Notes: generated by a model from the sequence alone, not told the origin. A stretch of DNA of 49,417 nucleotides from DTFZ01 sp050260375 (GCA_050260375.1 JBLNCA010000024.1:1-49417), one strand, 5' to 3'. Shown: positions 1 to 7,104, counted from the stretch's first letter. Program-made: numbers and translations.

Positions 1-82
1 AGTTTTAGAAACGGTCGGCGAAACCTTTTCTATTCTACTTTTGGAGGTTCTTCTTTTCAAAACGCTAAAGCTATCCGTTCCT

Positions 83-109
83 CCACACGCTTAGCGTGTG
101 GTTTTTTTT
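83..109 (+). terminator. Rho-independent terminator of an off-window gene
   Basis: A perfect 8-bp stem (CCACACGC/GCGTGTGG) with a 3-nt loop is followed by eight T residues on the plus strand. It would end a transcript entering from the left edge of the window. No complete gene lies in bases 1-82. Confidence 0.8.
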
Positions 110-111
110 AC

Positions 112-145
112 GATAATAAAAACACCATATCTTACGATATGGTGT
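112..145 (-). terminator. Hairpin with U-tract on the minus strand
   Basis: A perfect 10-bp stem (ACACCATATC/GATATGGTGT, 4-nt loop) is followed on the minus strand by a T-rich run (TTTTTATTAT). It lies just beyond the element that copies the tmRNA tail, so it is a second, backup terminator for minus-strand transcription out of ssrA. Confidence 0.65.
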
Positions 146-153
146 CCACATCC

Positions 154-360
154 TGGTGGAGGCGAGGGGAGTCGCTCCGGTCGCTTTGCTCCCTTTCACG
201 CCGCCTCACGCGCCTTTATCATCCTCTGTTCACTATGGGCTCGCGCTTCACTTTCGCTCGCTCTCGCCTCATGTTCACAGATAACCTCTCTCCCTTCATC
301 TGCCACTGGCAGCGGTCGTTCGGTTATCCACTGGTGGCGCGTTCGCGTTCGACTCCTCCA
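154..360. repeat. RNA-tail element E1 next to ssrA
   Basis: The left 21 bases (154-174) are identical to the tmRNA 3' tail at 408-428, including the encoded CCA, and then diverge at the T-loop. The right end (344-360, ending in CGACTCCTCCA) is an inverted T-arm-like sequence, so the element has imperfect inverted ends built from TGGAG and GAGTCG. It contains the hairpin CTGCCA-C-TGGCAG at about 300-312. A shorter copy with the same plan lies next to tRNA-Gly at 46154-46258. It holds no credible gene: open frames here are by-products of the RNA sequence. Identity as a mobile or att-like element is inference. Confidence 0.7.
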
Positions 361-371
361 TTTCCATGCAA

Positions 372-406
372 AAATAAAAGCAACACCTGCGGTGTCACTT
401 TTATTT
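372..406 (-). terminator. tmRNA terminator
   Basis: Directly after the tmRNA CCA end on the minus strand comes a long stem (AAATAAAAG.. ACACC / GGTGT ..CTTTTATTT, one internal mismatch, 3-nt loop) ending in a T-rich run. It abuts the mature 3' end by two bases. Confidence 0.75.
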
Positions 407-407
407 G

Positions 408-768
408 TGGTGGAGGCGAGGGGAGTCGAACCCCTGTCCGAAAGCCCCAGCGCTTAATTTTCTCCGGGTGCAGCACAGGTATTGGTGTTTCCCTCCGTCA
501 CGCCCCATGTGCAGGCAATGACGGTCGGTAGCTTCATAGTCCCTTCCCCCGCTCAAAGCTTTGCGGAGGCGGTTCCCCTAGTTACTGATGCCTTGACCCC
601 GGCGTTTAGGGTGACACCGGCAAGACATTACGCCGCGCTTAGGCAGCGTAAGCTAGTTGAGAATTGTCTGCAACTAAATTTAAGGTCCGGATTTTTAACG
701 CAGCATTCCGGGACTGCGACCCGCTTATCAAGCTCCGGCAACCCCCGTCGAAAGCCAAATACGCCCCC
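408..768 (-). ncRNA. ssrA: Transfer-messenger RNA (tmRNA)
   Basis: This RNA rescues stalled ribosomes together with SmpB, which is encoded immediately upstream on the same strand. The tRNA-like half is clear: the 5' end GGGGGCG pairs with CGCCTCC at the 3' end, followed by A and an encoded CCA. Pair 3 is G-U, the alanyl-tRNA synthetase identity element. The T-arm reads GGGGTTCGACTCCCC. The tag frame runs from the resume codon GCA at 671 down to TAA at 639 and encodes ADNSQLAYAA. Length 361 nt is typical. The tag ends in AYAA rather than the common ALAA, which is read directly from the sequence. Confidence 0.95.
639..671 (-). other. tmRNA proteolysis-tag reading frame
   Basis: Eleven codons inside ssrA: GCA GAC AAT TCT CAA CTA GCT TAC GCT GCC TAA, giving ADNSQLAYAA. 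The resume codon GCA is preceded by TTAGTT, as expected for the SmpB-dependent frame-setting region. Confidence 0.85.
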
Positions 769-777
769 GTACTCTTG

Positions 778-810
778 CCCAAAAAAGTCTCACGGCTTTT
801 TGGGGACCCC
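778..810 (+). repeat. Palindromic repeat copy A (smpB-ssrA gap)
   Basis: CCCAAAAAAG - loop TCTCACGG - CTTTTTGGGG followed by ACCCC. It fills most of the 47-nt gap between the smpB stop codon (816) and the tmRNA 5' end (768). Same family as the copies at 3439, 27143, 27186, 32921, 47135, 13713 and 46051. Confidence 0.7.
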
Positions 811-815
811 TTGGG

Positions 816-1274
816 TCACCTCGCCATTTTCCTGGCGATCTCTTTCTTTCTCTCAGCGTCCTTTCTGGCTATATCCTGACGCTTGTCGTAAAGCTTCTTG
901 CCTCGCGCCGCGCCTATCTCCAGTTTTACCATACCTTTTTTCAGGTACACGGAAAGAGGTATAAGCGTAAAACCCTTCTGGGTGACAAACGATAAAAGCT
1001 TTACTATCTCCTTCTTGTGCAGCAGCAGCTTTCTTACCCTTAACGGCTCCTGCCCCCAGGAATTCAGCTTCTCGTATGGACTTATGTGCATGTTATGTAT
1101 AAAGGCTTCCCCGTCCTTTATACGCACAAACGCGTCCTTTATGTTAGCCTTTCCCGCGCGTATCGATTTTACTTCGCTGCCGGCAAGCGCTATCCCTGCT
1201 TCGTATACGTCTTCTATAAAATATTCGTGGTACGCTTTTTTGTTCTTAATCAGTACCTTGACCGCTTCGCTCAC
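816..1274 (-). CDS. smpB: SsrA-binding protein SmpB
   Basis: SmpB binds the tRNA-like domain of tmRNA and carries it into the A site of ribosomes stalled without a stop codon. The 152-residue protein has the full beta-barrel family pattern: YHEYFIEDVYEAGIALAGSE near residue 16, the HNMHISPYE segment, and a basic C-terminal tail (residues 125-152, KKLYDKRQ..) that reads into the decoding centre. The start is GTG with a GAGGGTGG ribosome site four bases upstream. It lies between rnr (64-nt gap) and ssrA (47-nt gap) on the same strand, the usual Firmicutes order secG-rnr-smpB-ssrA, so co-transcription is likely. Nothing is missing. Confidence 0.97.
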   Translation of the reverse strand: MSEAVKVLIKNKKAYHEYFIEDVYEAGIALAGSEVKSIRAGKANIKDAFVRIKDGEAFIHNMHISPYEKLNSWGQEPLRVRKLLLHKKEIVKLLSFVTQKGFTLIPLSVYLKKGMVKLEIGAARGKKLYDKRQDIARKDAERKKEIARKMAR

Positions 1275-1287
1275 AAAACCACCCTCA

Positions 1288-1305
1288 ATTTACACCCCGG
1301 CAAGC
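1288..1305 (+). repeat. Palindromic repeat copy B (half copy)
   Basis: Only the left part of the family (ATTTACACCCCGGCAAG) is recognisable, in the smpB-rnr gap. The right arm is decayed, so this is either a remnant or a chance match to the shared left flank. Confidence 0.4.
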
Positions 1306-1338
1306 CTGTTTTTGGGTTCGGATTCTTTGGCGCCGCCG

Positions 1339-3408
1339 TTATACCGGCTCGAATTCTATCCTCGGAGGGCAGACGCTAACCGCCACCACGCGCACCCGCA
1401 TCTCGTCGCCAAGGCTTATCTTCCGCCGCATGCGCTCTCCGATTAAGCAGTACAGTTTTTCGTTGTAAACATAGAAGTCGTCCTGCAGGGATGATAATGG
1501 TATCACACCCTCCACTGTATTGTCAAGCTGCACAAAAAACGCATTTCTCGTGACTCCGCTTACTACGCCGTCAAACTCCTCGCCTTCCTTGCCGCGCATA
1601 AACTCGGCCCGTTTCATGTCGTCCACGGCCCGCTCGGCTTCCATTGCCAGGCGCTCCCTTATGCTCGACTGCCTCGATACTTCCTCCACCTGCCGCTCGA
1701 GCGCTGTCAAAGTTTTATCGGTCAGCGTACCGTGCAGGTCGTGTTTTATTATCCTGTGCACCTCGAGGTCCGGGTACCTTCTTATCGGCGACGTGAAGTG
1801 GCAGTAATACCGGAACGACAGCCCGAAATGTCCCTTGCACTCGGGCGAGTACTCCGCTTTTTTTAGCGAACGCAGCATTATCTGGTTCACTATGTTCTCG
1901 TGCGGCGTGCCTTTGATGTCCTTTAATATTCCCTGCAGCACTTTGGGATGAATATCATCCAGCTTGCCCTTTATCTTTCCGAAGTTCGAGTAGAACGCTG
2001 CAAACGTCATTATCTTCTCGTCGTCGGGCTGTTCGTGCACGCGGTACACGAAAGGTATTTCACGCCAGAAGTATTCTTCGGCCACGGTCATATTCGCCGC
2101 GAGCATGAACTCCTCAATAAGCCGCTCGGCTTCGCCCCTCTCGCGAGGCCCAACGTCCGTAACGTTGCCGTGCTCGTCGTACGTAAAGGCCGTCTCTTCG
2201 AGCTCAAAGTCTATGCTTCCCTTTTCTTCGCGCCTTTTGCGCAGCAGCGCCGCCAGTTCCCTCATTTCCGCGAGGTCGTCCGTAATATCGTCGTATTCCT
2301 TTAAAAGTCTTGTGTCGCCCGCAAATATCGCGTTGACGTCGGAATATGTCATCCTGTGCTTCGACCTTATTATGCTCTCGACAATTCTGGACTTTTGTAC
2401 CCTGCCGCTGTCGTCTATCGTCATTATGCACGACAGAGTCAGCCTGTCTACGCCTTCCGAGAGCGAGCATATGCCGTTCGAAAGCGCTTTGGGGAGCATA
2501 GGTATCACCCTGTCGGCAAGGTAGATGCTGGTGCCGCGAAACAGCGCTTCTTTATCGAGCGCGCTTCCCTGCCTCACGTAATGCGCCACGTCCGCTATGT
2601 GGACGCCCAGTTCATAGCCTCTCTCAAGCCGCTTTATCGACACGGCGTCGTCCAAGTCTTTAGCGTCCGCGCCATCTATCGTGAACACGTTAAGCATCCT
2701 GAAATCTTCCCTGCCCGTAGCGTCCGGCTCCTCCTTTGAAAGCCTTTCGGCTTCTTTCTCCGCTTCTTCGGGAAACGCCCCCGGCAGGTTGAACCTTTTA
2801 ACGCAGCTATCCACCTCTACCTTGCTGATGCCCGCAAAGCCTAATATCTCTATAACGCTGCCTTGTGCGCTCTTGCCGCCCCTGGCGCGTTTGTCCACCG
2901 TTATCACGACCTTTTGGCCGTTTTCCGCGCCGTTTAAATTCGCGTCGGGTATATATACGTCCTCGAGCCTATCGTCGTCGGGTATAACGAAATTGCCCGA
3001 CAGCGTACCCACTATCTGCTTTGCGCCTTCTTCAAGCAGCCTTATTACTTCGCCTTCCCTTTTCCTGCCGCTCTCCGCCGCATTCATCAGCCGCACTTCC
3101 ACGAGGTCGCCGTTCATCGCGCCCATCTTGTTGTCCGCCGATATGAATATGTCGCCTTCGCTGTCCGGAAGGAATGCAAAACCCAGGCGCTTTACCTCAA
3201 GCCTGCCCGTGTAATGCCCGAATTTCCCTGGCAGATACAGCCTGCCTTTTTTTGAGGACAGCACCTTTCCTTCGCTTATCAGCTCTTTTACGGCTTCCCT
3301 TATATCCGCCGCGTTTAAGCCCGCGCCCAAAGAAGCCGCCAATTCGTCGAATTCGGCCTTTTTTGTGTATTCCGAGAGCTTATTCAATATTTGTTCCTTT
3401 ATGTCCAT
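1339..3408 (-). CDS. rnr: Ribonuclease R
   Basis: RNase R is a 3'-5' exoribonuclease that degrades structured RNA and takes part in trans-translation mRNA decay with SmpB/tmRNA. The 689-residue protein has an N-terminal winged-helix/cold-shock region (residues 1-200), the RNB catalytic core with TIDGADAKDLDDAVS near residue 242 (the Asp cluster binding Mg) and HFTSPIRRYPDL in the C-terminal part of RNB, then a C-terminal S1 domain (about 605-685, DGVVSGVTRNAFFVQLDNTVEGVIPL..). It lacks the long Lys-rich tail of proteobacterial RNase R. The start ATG has AAGGAG five bases upstream. A palindromic repeat (3439-3480) lies in its 5' region. Length and motifs are complete. Confidence 0.97.
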   Translation of the reverse strand: MDIKEQILNKLSEYTKKAEFDELAASLGAGLNAADIREAVKELISEGKVLSSKKGRLYLPGKFGHYTGRLEVKRLGFAFLPDSEGDIFISADNKMGAMNGDLVEVRLMNAAESGRKREGEVIRLLEEGAKQIVGTLSGNFVIPDDDRLEDVYIPDANLNGAENGQKVVITVDKRARGGKSAQGSVIEILGFAGISKVEVDSCVKRFNLPGAFPEEAEKEAERLSKEEPDATGREDFRMLNVFTIDGADAKDLDDAVSIKRLERGYELGVHIADVAHYVRQGSALDKEALFRGTSIYLADRVIPMLPKALSNGICSLSEGVDRLTLSCIMTIDDSGRVQKSRIVESIIRSKHRMTYSDVNAIFAGDTRLLKEYDDITDDLAEMRELAALLRKRREEKGSIDFELEETAFTYDEHGNVTDVGPRERGEAERLIEEFMLAANMTVAEEYFWREIPFVYRVHEQPDDEKIMTFAAFYSNFGKIKGKLDDIHPKVLQGILKDIKGTPHENIVNQIMLRSLKKAEYSPECKGHFGLSFRYYCHFTSPIRRYPDLEVHRIIKHDLHGTLTDKTLTALERQVEEVSRQSSIRERLAMEAERAVDDMKRAEFMRGKEGEEFDGVVSGVTRNAFFVQLDNTVEGVIPLSSLQDDFYVYNEKLYCLIGERMRRKISLGDEMRVRVVAVSVCPPRIEFEPV

Positions 3409-3438
3409 TTTACTCCTTATCTGATTATAGCTTAACCA

Positions 3439-3480
3439 ATTTACACCCCGTCAAGTCTTGCAACTTGCCGGGGATACCGT
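3439..3480 (+). repeat. Palindromic repeat copy C (upstream of rnr)
   Basis: ATTTACACCCCGTCAAGT - CTTGCA - ACTTGCCGGGG - ATACCGTAATT. An 11-bp stem (one G-T pair) sits 31 bases before the rnr start, between secG and rnr. Confidence 0.7.
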
Positions 3481-3565
3481 AATTAAAGCGCAGATTTTCA
3501 ACCGCAAATTAAAACGCCTTATCCGTAAATCCCGGAAAGGCGTCGATGGTTTCAAGTTTAAAGCA

Positions 3566-3943
3566 TTACTGCCCTGCTGACACAGCCGGCGAAGCCACTG
3601 CGCTGGGCGAGCTGCTCGGAACTTCGAGCGGCGGCGGCGTTGCGGAAACTTCTGCCGTCGCTGTCGGGACAGCCGTTTCGCCGGTCGAACCCGGCAATGC
3701 ATATACCTGTATGAGAACAAGCGCTATGGCAAGCACCATTATGCCTACCGCGGATATCTTTGTCAGTTTCTTCAGCGTCTTCTCATAGCTCTTCGCCTTT
3801 GACTTTCCAAGAAACGTCTCTGCGCCTCCGGCTATTTCGCCCGAAAGCCCCGCCGTCCTGCCTGATTGCAGCAGCACGACCGCGACGATAAACACGGAAA
3901 ACAGACAAAGAAGGATCTCAATCACAAGTACTACAGTGTCCAT
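3566..3943 (-). CDS. secG: Preprotein translocase subunit SecG
   Basis: SecG is the small accessory subunit of the SecYEG channel in the membrane. The chosen 125-residue form starts at MDTVVLVIEILLCLF, where GGAGGTT lies four bases upstream; an upstream in-frame ATG has no ribosome site. TM1 is about residues 2-24, the family motif region LLQSGRTAGLSGEIAGGAETFLGKSKAK follows, and TM2 is about residues 58-77. The C-terminal 40 residues are a Pro/Ala/Ser/Thr-rich tail (TATAEVSATPPPLEVPSSS..) longer than in standard SecG (about 75 residues). It heads the secG-rnr-smpB-ssrA cluster; its own sigma-A promoter is visible at 3973-4001. Confidence 0.92.
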   Translation of the reverse strand: MDTVVLVIEILLCLFSVFIVAVVLLQSGRTAGLSGEIAGGAETFLGKSKAKSYEKTLKKLTKISAVGIMVLAIALVLIQVYALPGSTGETAVPTATAEVSATPPPLEVPSSSPSAVASPAVSAGQ

Positions 3944-3972
3944 TTCAACCTCCAAAAATCTACAGCAGACGT

Positions 3973-4001
3973 ATTCTAACATGCAAGGCGGTAAAAATCA
4001 A
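3973..4001 (-). promoter_or_regulatory. Sigma-A promoter of secG
   Basis: On the minus strand TTGATT, a 17-base spacer and TAGAAT. The predicted start lies about 20 bases before the secG ATG. Confidence 0.7.
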
Positions 4002-4082
4002 GAAAAATTATATATTTAAGCATATTGCGTATATATGCCAAAGCGCTGGTGAAGTGGTATTTAATCTGCGCGTATCCCAAGC

Positions 4083-4149
4083 GCTTTACCGCGCGCAAAA
4101 AAATAAAGCCTTACTGCGGCAAATCGCTCACAGCGAGCGCGCGTAAAGC
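4083..4149. other. Long inverted repeat with internal terminator between bofA and secG
   Basis: GCTTTACCGCGCGC (4083-4096) and GCGCGCGTAAAGC (4137-4149) pair over 13 bp with one bulged C. On the minus strand the same upstream arm (GCTTTAC, 4149-4143) can instead pair with GTAAGGC (4114-4108), and that shorter stem is followed by TTTATTTTTTT, a terminator. A small hairpin (TCGCT/AGCGA) is in the loop. The two pairings exclude each other. Confidence 0.5.
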
Positions 4150-4172
4150 CCGTGGTAGCTCGCGCCGCTAAA

Positions 4173-4445
4173 TCAAAGTATCAGCTTCAAAAGCAGTAAA
4201 AGTATTATGCCGGGCAGACCGAAATAGCCCGCGATAAGCGCGCTTAACGGGTTTATCGGAACAGTTACGGAAAAAATGCCGCCGATAATGTTTATAAGCA
4301 GCAGTACCAACCCTCCGAATATGCCGTTTATTATGAGCTTGAGTATGATTTTCAAGGGGGCGAGAAGAAGCCATCCGGTGAAGTAAAGCAGTATGAGACC
4401 GAGTGCAAAAAAGAGTATTACCTGGAAGTCGATTCCCAGCCCCAT
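4173..4445 (-). CDS. bofA: Pro-sigma-K processing inhibitor BofA family protein
   Basis: In Bacillus BofA holds the SpoIVFB protease inactive in the mother-cell/forespore membranes until the sigma-K checkpoint. The 90-residue protein is almost entirely hydrophobic, with two or three membrane segments and the family core LKLIINGIFGGLVLLLINIIGG and VPINPLSALIAGYFGLPGIILLL. The AAGGGGGCG ribosome site precedes ATG by four bases. It is the nearest upstream gene of secG on the same strand, separated by a structured gap. Many Clostridia keep BofA without a clear SpoIVFB/sigma-K checkpoint, so the family call is firm and the exact role is inferred. Confidence 0.88.
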   Translation of the reverse strand: MGLGIDFQVILFFALGLILLYFTGWLLLAPLKIILKLIINGIFGGLVLLLINIIGGIFSVTVPINPLSALIAGYFGLPGIILLLLLKLIL

Positions 4446-4666
4446 ATCAACGCCCCCTTAAACTTTGGCGACCTAAAGTCCTTCTTATGCTATGTCCCCG
4501 GTTACTTCTGTTTTCAGCCCTGTTTAATCCCAACCTCACACCTTTTCGCGGCCAATACCCCCAAAAGCTTTAAGGCTTTTTTGTCAACCTCGATAAATAA
4601 TATGCCTTTTTGGGCTGTTCTATGCCAGAATAAGGCGGTACGGCGAAGGGCTAAATTCAGGGCAAC
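4446..4666. other. Intergenic region bofA-fba
   Basis: No credible coding frame. On the minus strand a TTGACA hexamer occurs near 4590 without a good -10 box at 17 bases, and GACATAGCAT near 4490 loosely resembles a sigma-E -10; neither is convincing. Confidence 0.4.
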
Positions 4667-4698
4667 AGAAAACCGGCGCCCGTGTCAGGACGCCGGCT
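4667..4698 (-). terminator. Terminator of fba
   Basis: CCGGCG/CGCCGG stem, extended by two further pairs, with TTTTCTG following on the minus strand, 22 bases past the aldolase stop codon. Confidence 0.7.
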
Positions 4699-4720
4699 TT
4701 AAATTTTCAGTTAACGTTTC

Positions 4721-5650
4721 TCAGGCTTTATTAGCGCATCCAAGAACGTTTTCAATCTTGTGCTTGACGAGCTGTTTTATAGCCTCTCTTGCGGGCTTTA
4801 AGTACTGTCTCGGGTCGAAATCCGACGGATGCTCGGCAAAATGCTTTCTTATCGTGCCCGTCATGGCAAGGCGAAGATCCGAGTCGATGTTGATCTTGCA
4901 GACGGCGCTCCTTGCCGCGCGGCGCAGCATGTCTTCGGGAACGCCCTGCGCGCCCGGCATATTGCCGCCGTACTTGTTTATCATGTCAACAAACTCAGGT
5001 ATGACGGACGACGCGCCGTGAAGCACTATCGGGAATCCCGGAAGCCTCCTTGCTACTTCGTCCAGTATGTCAAAGCGCAGCTTCGCTTCGCCCTTGAATT
5101 TATACGCGCCGTGGCTCGTGCCTATCGCTATAGCGAGCGAGTCTACGCCGGTCCTCGAAACGAACTCCTCGACCTCTTCGGGGCGGGTGTAAGAGCCTTC
5201 GCCCGCGGCTACCTTTACGTCGTCCTCAACGCCCTCGAGGCGTCCGAGCTCGGCTTCAACGACGGCGCCCTTCGAGTGCGCGTATTCCACGACTTTTTTC
5301 GTAATCGCTATGTTTTCTTCAAACGAATAATGCGAGCCGTCTATCATCACGGACGTGAAGCCGCCGTCCACGCAGTCCTTGCAGGTTTCAAAAGAATCGC
5401 CGTGGTCGAGATGCAGGCATATTGGCAGCCCGGTATCTTCCAGCGCGGCTTCGACAAGCTTGCGAAGATAGATGGGGTTGGCGTATGCGCGCGCACCCTT
5501 GGAAACCTGAAGTATCAGCGGGGCGTTGAGCTCCTTCGCGGCTTCGGTTATGCCCTGCACGATCTCCATGTTGTTGACGTTGAAAGCGCCTATAGCGTAT
5601 CCGCCGTCATAAGCCTTTTTGAACATATCTTTTGTAGTTACCAGTGGCAT
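4721..5650 (-). CDS. fba: Class II fructose-1,6-bisphosphate aldolase
   Basis: A zinc-dependent aldolase that cleaves or forms fructose-1,6-bisphosphate in glycolysis and gluconeogenesis, in the cytoplasm. The 309 residues show the class II pattern: GAFNVNNMEI (21-30), catalytic and zinc residues in HLDHGDS (80-86), VVEAELGRLEG, the GTSHGAYK zinc/phosphate region and VLHGASS for phosphate binding. The AAGGAGG site lies seven bases before ATG. A TATAAT -10 box occurs on the minus strand at 5700-5695 with only a weak -35. The gene is transcribed alone, with a terminator at 4667-4698 and a divergent gene (5806) upstream. It belongs to the short (about 307-residue) FbaA type of Gram-positives. 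Confidence 0.96.
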   Translation of the reverse strand: MPLVTTKDMFKKAYDGGYAIGAFNVNNMEIVQGITEAAKELNAPLILQVSKGARAYANPIYLRKLVEAALEDTGLPICLHLDHGDSFETCKDCVDGGFTSVMIDGSHYSFEENIAITKKVVEYAHSKGAVVEAELGRLEGVEDDVKVAAGEGSYTRPEEVEEFVSRTGVDSLAIAIGTSHGAYKFKGEAKLRFDILDEVARRLPGFPIVLHGASSVIPEFVDMINKYGGNMPGAQGVPEDMLRRAARSAVCKINIDSDLRLAMTGTIRKHFAEHPSDFDPRQYLKPAREAIKQLVKHKIENVLGCANKA

Positions 5651-5760
5651 GTGGTTACCTCCTTGAAAGTAGATAATGAAAACCTCTGTGGAAAATTATA
5701 TCTCATATTCTTTGCTATTAAAAGAAGAAAATTCGGTTTTGGCCGAGTTTGCACATTTTA

Positions 5761-5789
5761 TTGTCCGTTTTTTGTTAATATTGTATAAT
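5761..5789 (+). promoter_or_regulatory. Sigma-A promoter with almost no leader
   Basis: TTGTCC - 17 bases - TATAAT. The -10 ends 16 bases before the ATG at 5806, so the transcript would begin at or beside the CGGAGG ribosome site (5795-5800). Confidence 0.75.
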
Positions 5790-5805
5790 ATCCGCGGAGG
5801 TTTAT

Positions 5806-6216
5806 ATGCTCAACGTTGTGGTAGTGGACGCCCAGGGCGGAGGCATGGGCGCGGCTATAGTAAAGTCGCTTGCCGACAAATACGGCGGCCGCATAAACAT
5901 AATCGCCGTAGGCACAAACGGAATAGCGAGCGCCGCAATGAAAAAGAGCGGCGCCTCGTGCTGCGCCACCGGCGAGAACGCCGTCTGCTTTAACGTGCGC
6001 AGCGCCGACGTTATTATCGGCGGCATTGGAATAATAGCCTCCTGCGGTATGATGGGCGAGATAACGCCCGCGATGGCAAGGGCGATAGCAGAGAGCCCCG
6101 CGCAGAAGATACTGATACCCATTTCCAAATGCAATATACTGATACCCGGCGTAATGAGCACGGGCGCCAAAGAGCTTATCGAAATGGCCGTCGACTCTCT
6201 CGCCGATTTCCTATGA
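5806..6216 (+). CDS. DUF3842-type conserved protein
   Basis: A 136-residue cytoplasmic protein I recognise as the DUF3842 family, widespread in Clostridia but without assigned function. It opens with a beta strand and glycine-rich turn (VVVVDAQGGGMGAAIVKSL), then VGTNGIASAAMKKSGA and IIGGIGIIASCGMMGEITPAMA, a Rossmann-like alternation suggesting nucleotide or cofactor binding. Cysteines at CCATGEN and SKCNILIPG are noticeable. CGGAGG is five bases before ATG. It is monocistronic: divergent from fba and overlapping by six bases at its 3' end with the converging gene at 6211-6999. Family membership is by recognition of sequence pattern; function unknown. Confidence 0.75.
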   Translation: MLNVVVVDAQGGGMGAAIVKSLADKYGGRINIIAVGTNGIASAAMKKSGASCCATGENAVCFNVRSADVIIGGIGIIASCGMMGEITPAMARAIAESPAQKILIPISKCNILIPGVMSTGAKELIEMAVDSLADFL

Positions 6217-6999
6217 CGCTTTTATAACCGTTTTCTGCAATATTCCGGAGTCGCATACATCAGCGGCACTTTCGCTCGGCGCTATAACATACAGCATCAC
6301 GGTGCAGTCGTGCTGCTCCAGGTATTTAGCGTATATCCTTCCGTGCATGTTAACTGTCGCAAATTCTTCGGGTACTTCCTTCATAGGCCTTCCGTACTGC
6401 AAATACGGCGTTTTATCGCTCTTAAAGTTGTGCGCGCAGCCGCTTGCGCTCAAAGCCGCGTCTATCCTCGTCCAGCCGCCGCTGCCCGCTATGCTCGCGT
6501 TCTCCTGCGTTTGTACGCTCTCTACATTGAATACAGGCTCTCTGCAGCCGAACGCCGCGAGCACCAGCTGAGTGTAATCGTAATTAACCGCCTTTGCCAC
6601 TTCGTCGATATCGAACTTGCCGTCCGGGAAACCGAACGCGCCGCCTTTCTTTTTTACCGCGTAAGCGCCGTAGAACGACGAATATTTATCGCTTTTGGTA
6701 TCGTATATCGACGACGTGCGCGTTATCGGGTCGAACGCGCCGAAGTTGTACATTATGGTCATATCGGCGTCTATGCCCGACCAGCCCCTGAATCCCGTAG
6801 CGTTATAAGTCAGCACGAAAGGATACCATCCCTCCCCCGAGGGCATGTCAATGATGAACCCGTTTTCGCGCATTACGCTCGACGCGCTGTGCTGCCCCGA
6901 GTAAATGCCCATTACTATAAAGCTCCGCAGCGGGTAGAAGAACCAGAATATCAAAAAGCCGACAATCAACAACAGTAAAAGCACCAACAGTTTTCTCAT
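6211..6999 (-). CDS. Membrane-anchored protein of unknown function
   Basis: I do not recognise this 262-residue protein with confidence. It starts MRKLLVLLLLLIVGFLIFWFF, a single N-terminal membrane anchor (about residues 3-22), followed by a soluble extracytoplasmic domain rich in aromatic residues and glycine (GWYPFVLTYNATGFRGWSG near residue 46, MTIMYNFGAFDP, FGFPDGKFDIDEVAK) that looks globular and probably beta-rich. Two cysteines near CGC-REP and ASGCAH and one near the end (HDCTV, VCDSG) could form disulfides. The ATG at 6999 was chosen because the longer open frame runs antisense through the mnmA coding and promoter region. The stop overlaps that of the converging DUF3842 gene. Confidence 0.7.
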   Translation of the reverse strand: MRKLLVLLLLLIVGFLIFWFFYPLRSFIVMGIYSGQHSASSVMRENGFIIDMPSGEGWYPFVLTYNATGFRGWSGIDADMTIMYNFGAFDPITRTSSIYDTKSDKYSSFYGAYAVKKKGGAFGFPDGKFDIDEVAKAVNYDYTQLVLAAFGCREPVFNVESVQTQENASIAGSGGWTRIDAALSASGCAHNFKSDKTPYLQYGRPMKEVPEEFATVNMHGRIYAKYLEQHDCTVMLYVIAPSESAADVCDSGILQKTVIKAS

Positions 7000-7044
7000 G
7001 GGGAGAGTATACCACAGGCTTTTCTGGCCGCATACCCTCTTTGC

Positions 7045-7073
7045 TTGCATTGCGGCGCACGCAAACGTATAAT
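7045..7073 (+). promoter_or_regulatory. Sigma-A promoter of mnmA
   Basis: TTGCAT - 17 bases - TATAAT. Predicted start about 7080. Its position shows that the in-frame ATG at 7045 cannot be the start of mnmA. Confidence 0.8.
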
Positions 7074-7104
7074 TAATCCGATAAATATCCTTAAGGAGAA
7101 GCGT

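Noticed and set aside
154..174. Second tmRNA or tRNA gene
   Set aside because: Only the last 21 bases match; there is no acceptor 5' partner, D-arm or tag region within reach, so it is a tail copy and not a gene.
154..428. Ordinary att-site pair of an excised genomic island
   Set aside because: Only about 254 bases separate the copies, no integrase remains, and the inverted T-arm at the other end plus the matching layout at tRNA-Gly are not explained by a simple att duplication. Not fully excluded.
98..531. Plus-strand open frames containing GGGEGSRTPV-like peptides across ssrA
   Set aside because: They arise from reading the antisense of the tmRNA tail and element E1. No ribosome sites, and the RNA gene accounts for the sequence.
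7045..7104. Extended mnmA start at ATG 7045
   Set aside because: This ATG is inside the -35 box of a strong promoter; the TTG at 7105 has a good ribosome site and gives the usual N-terminus.
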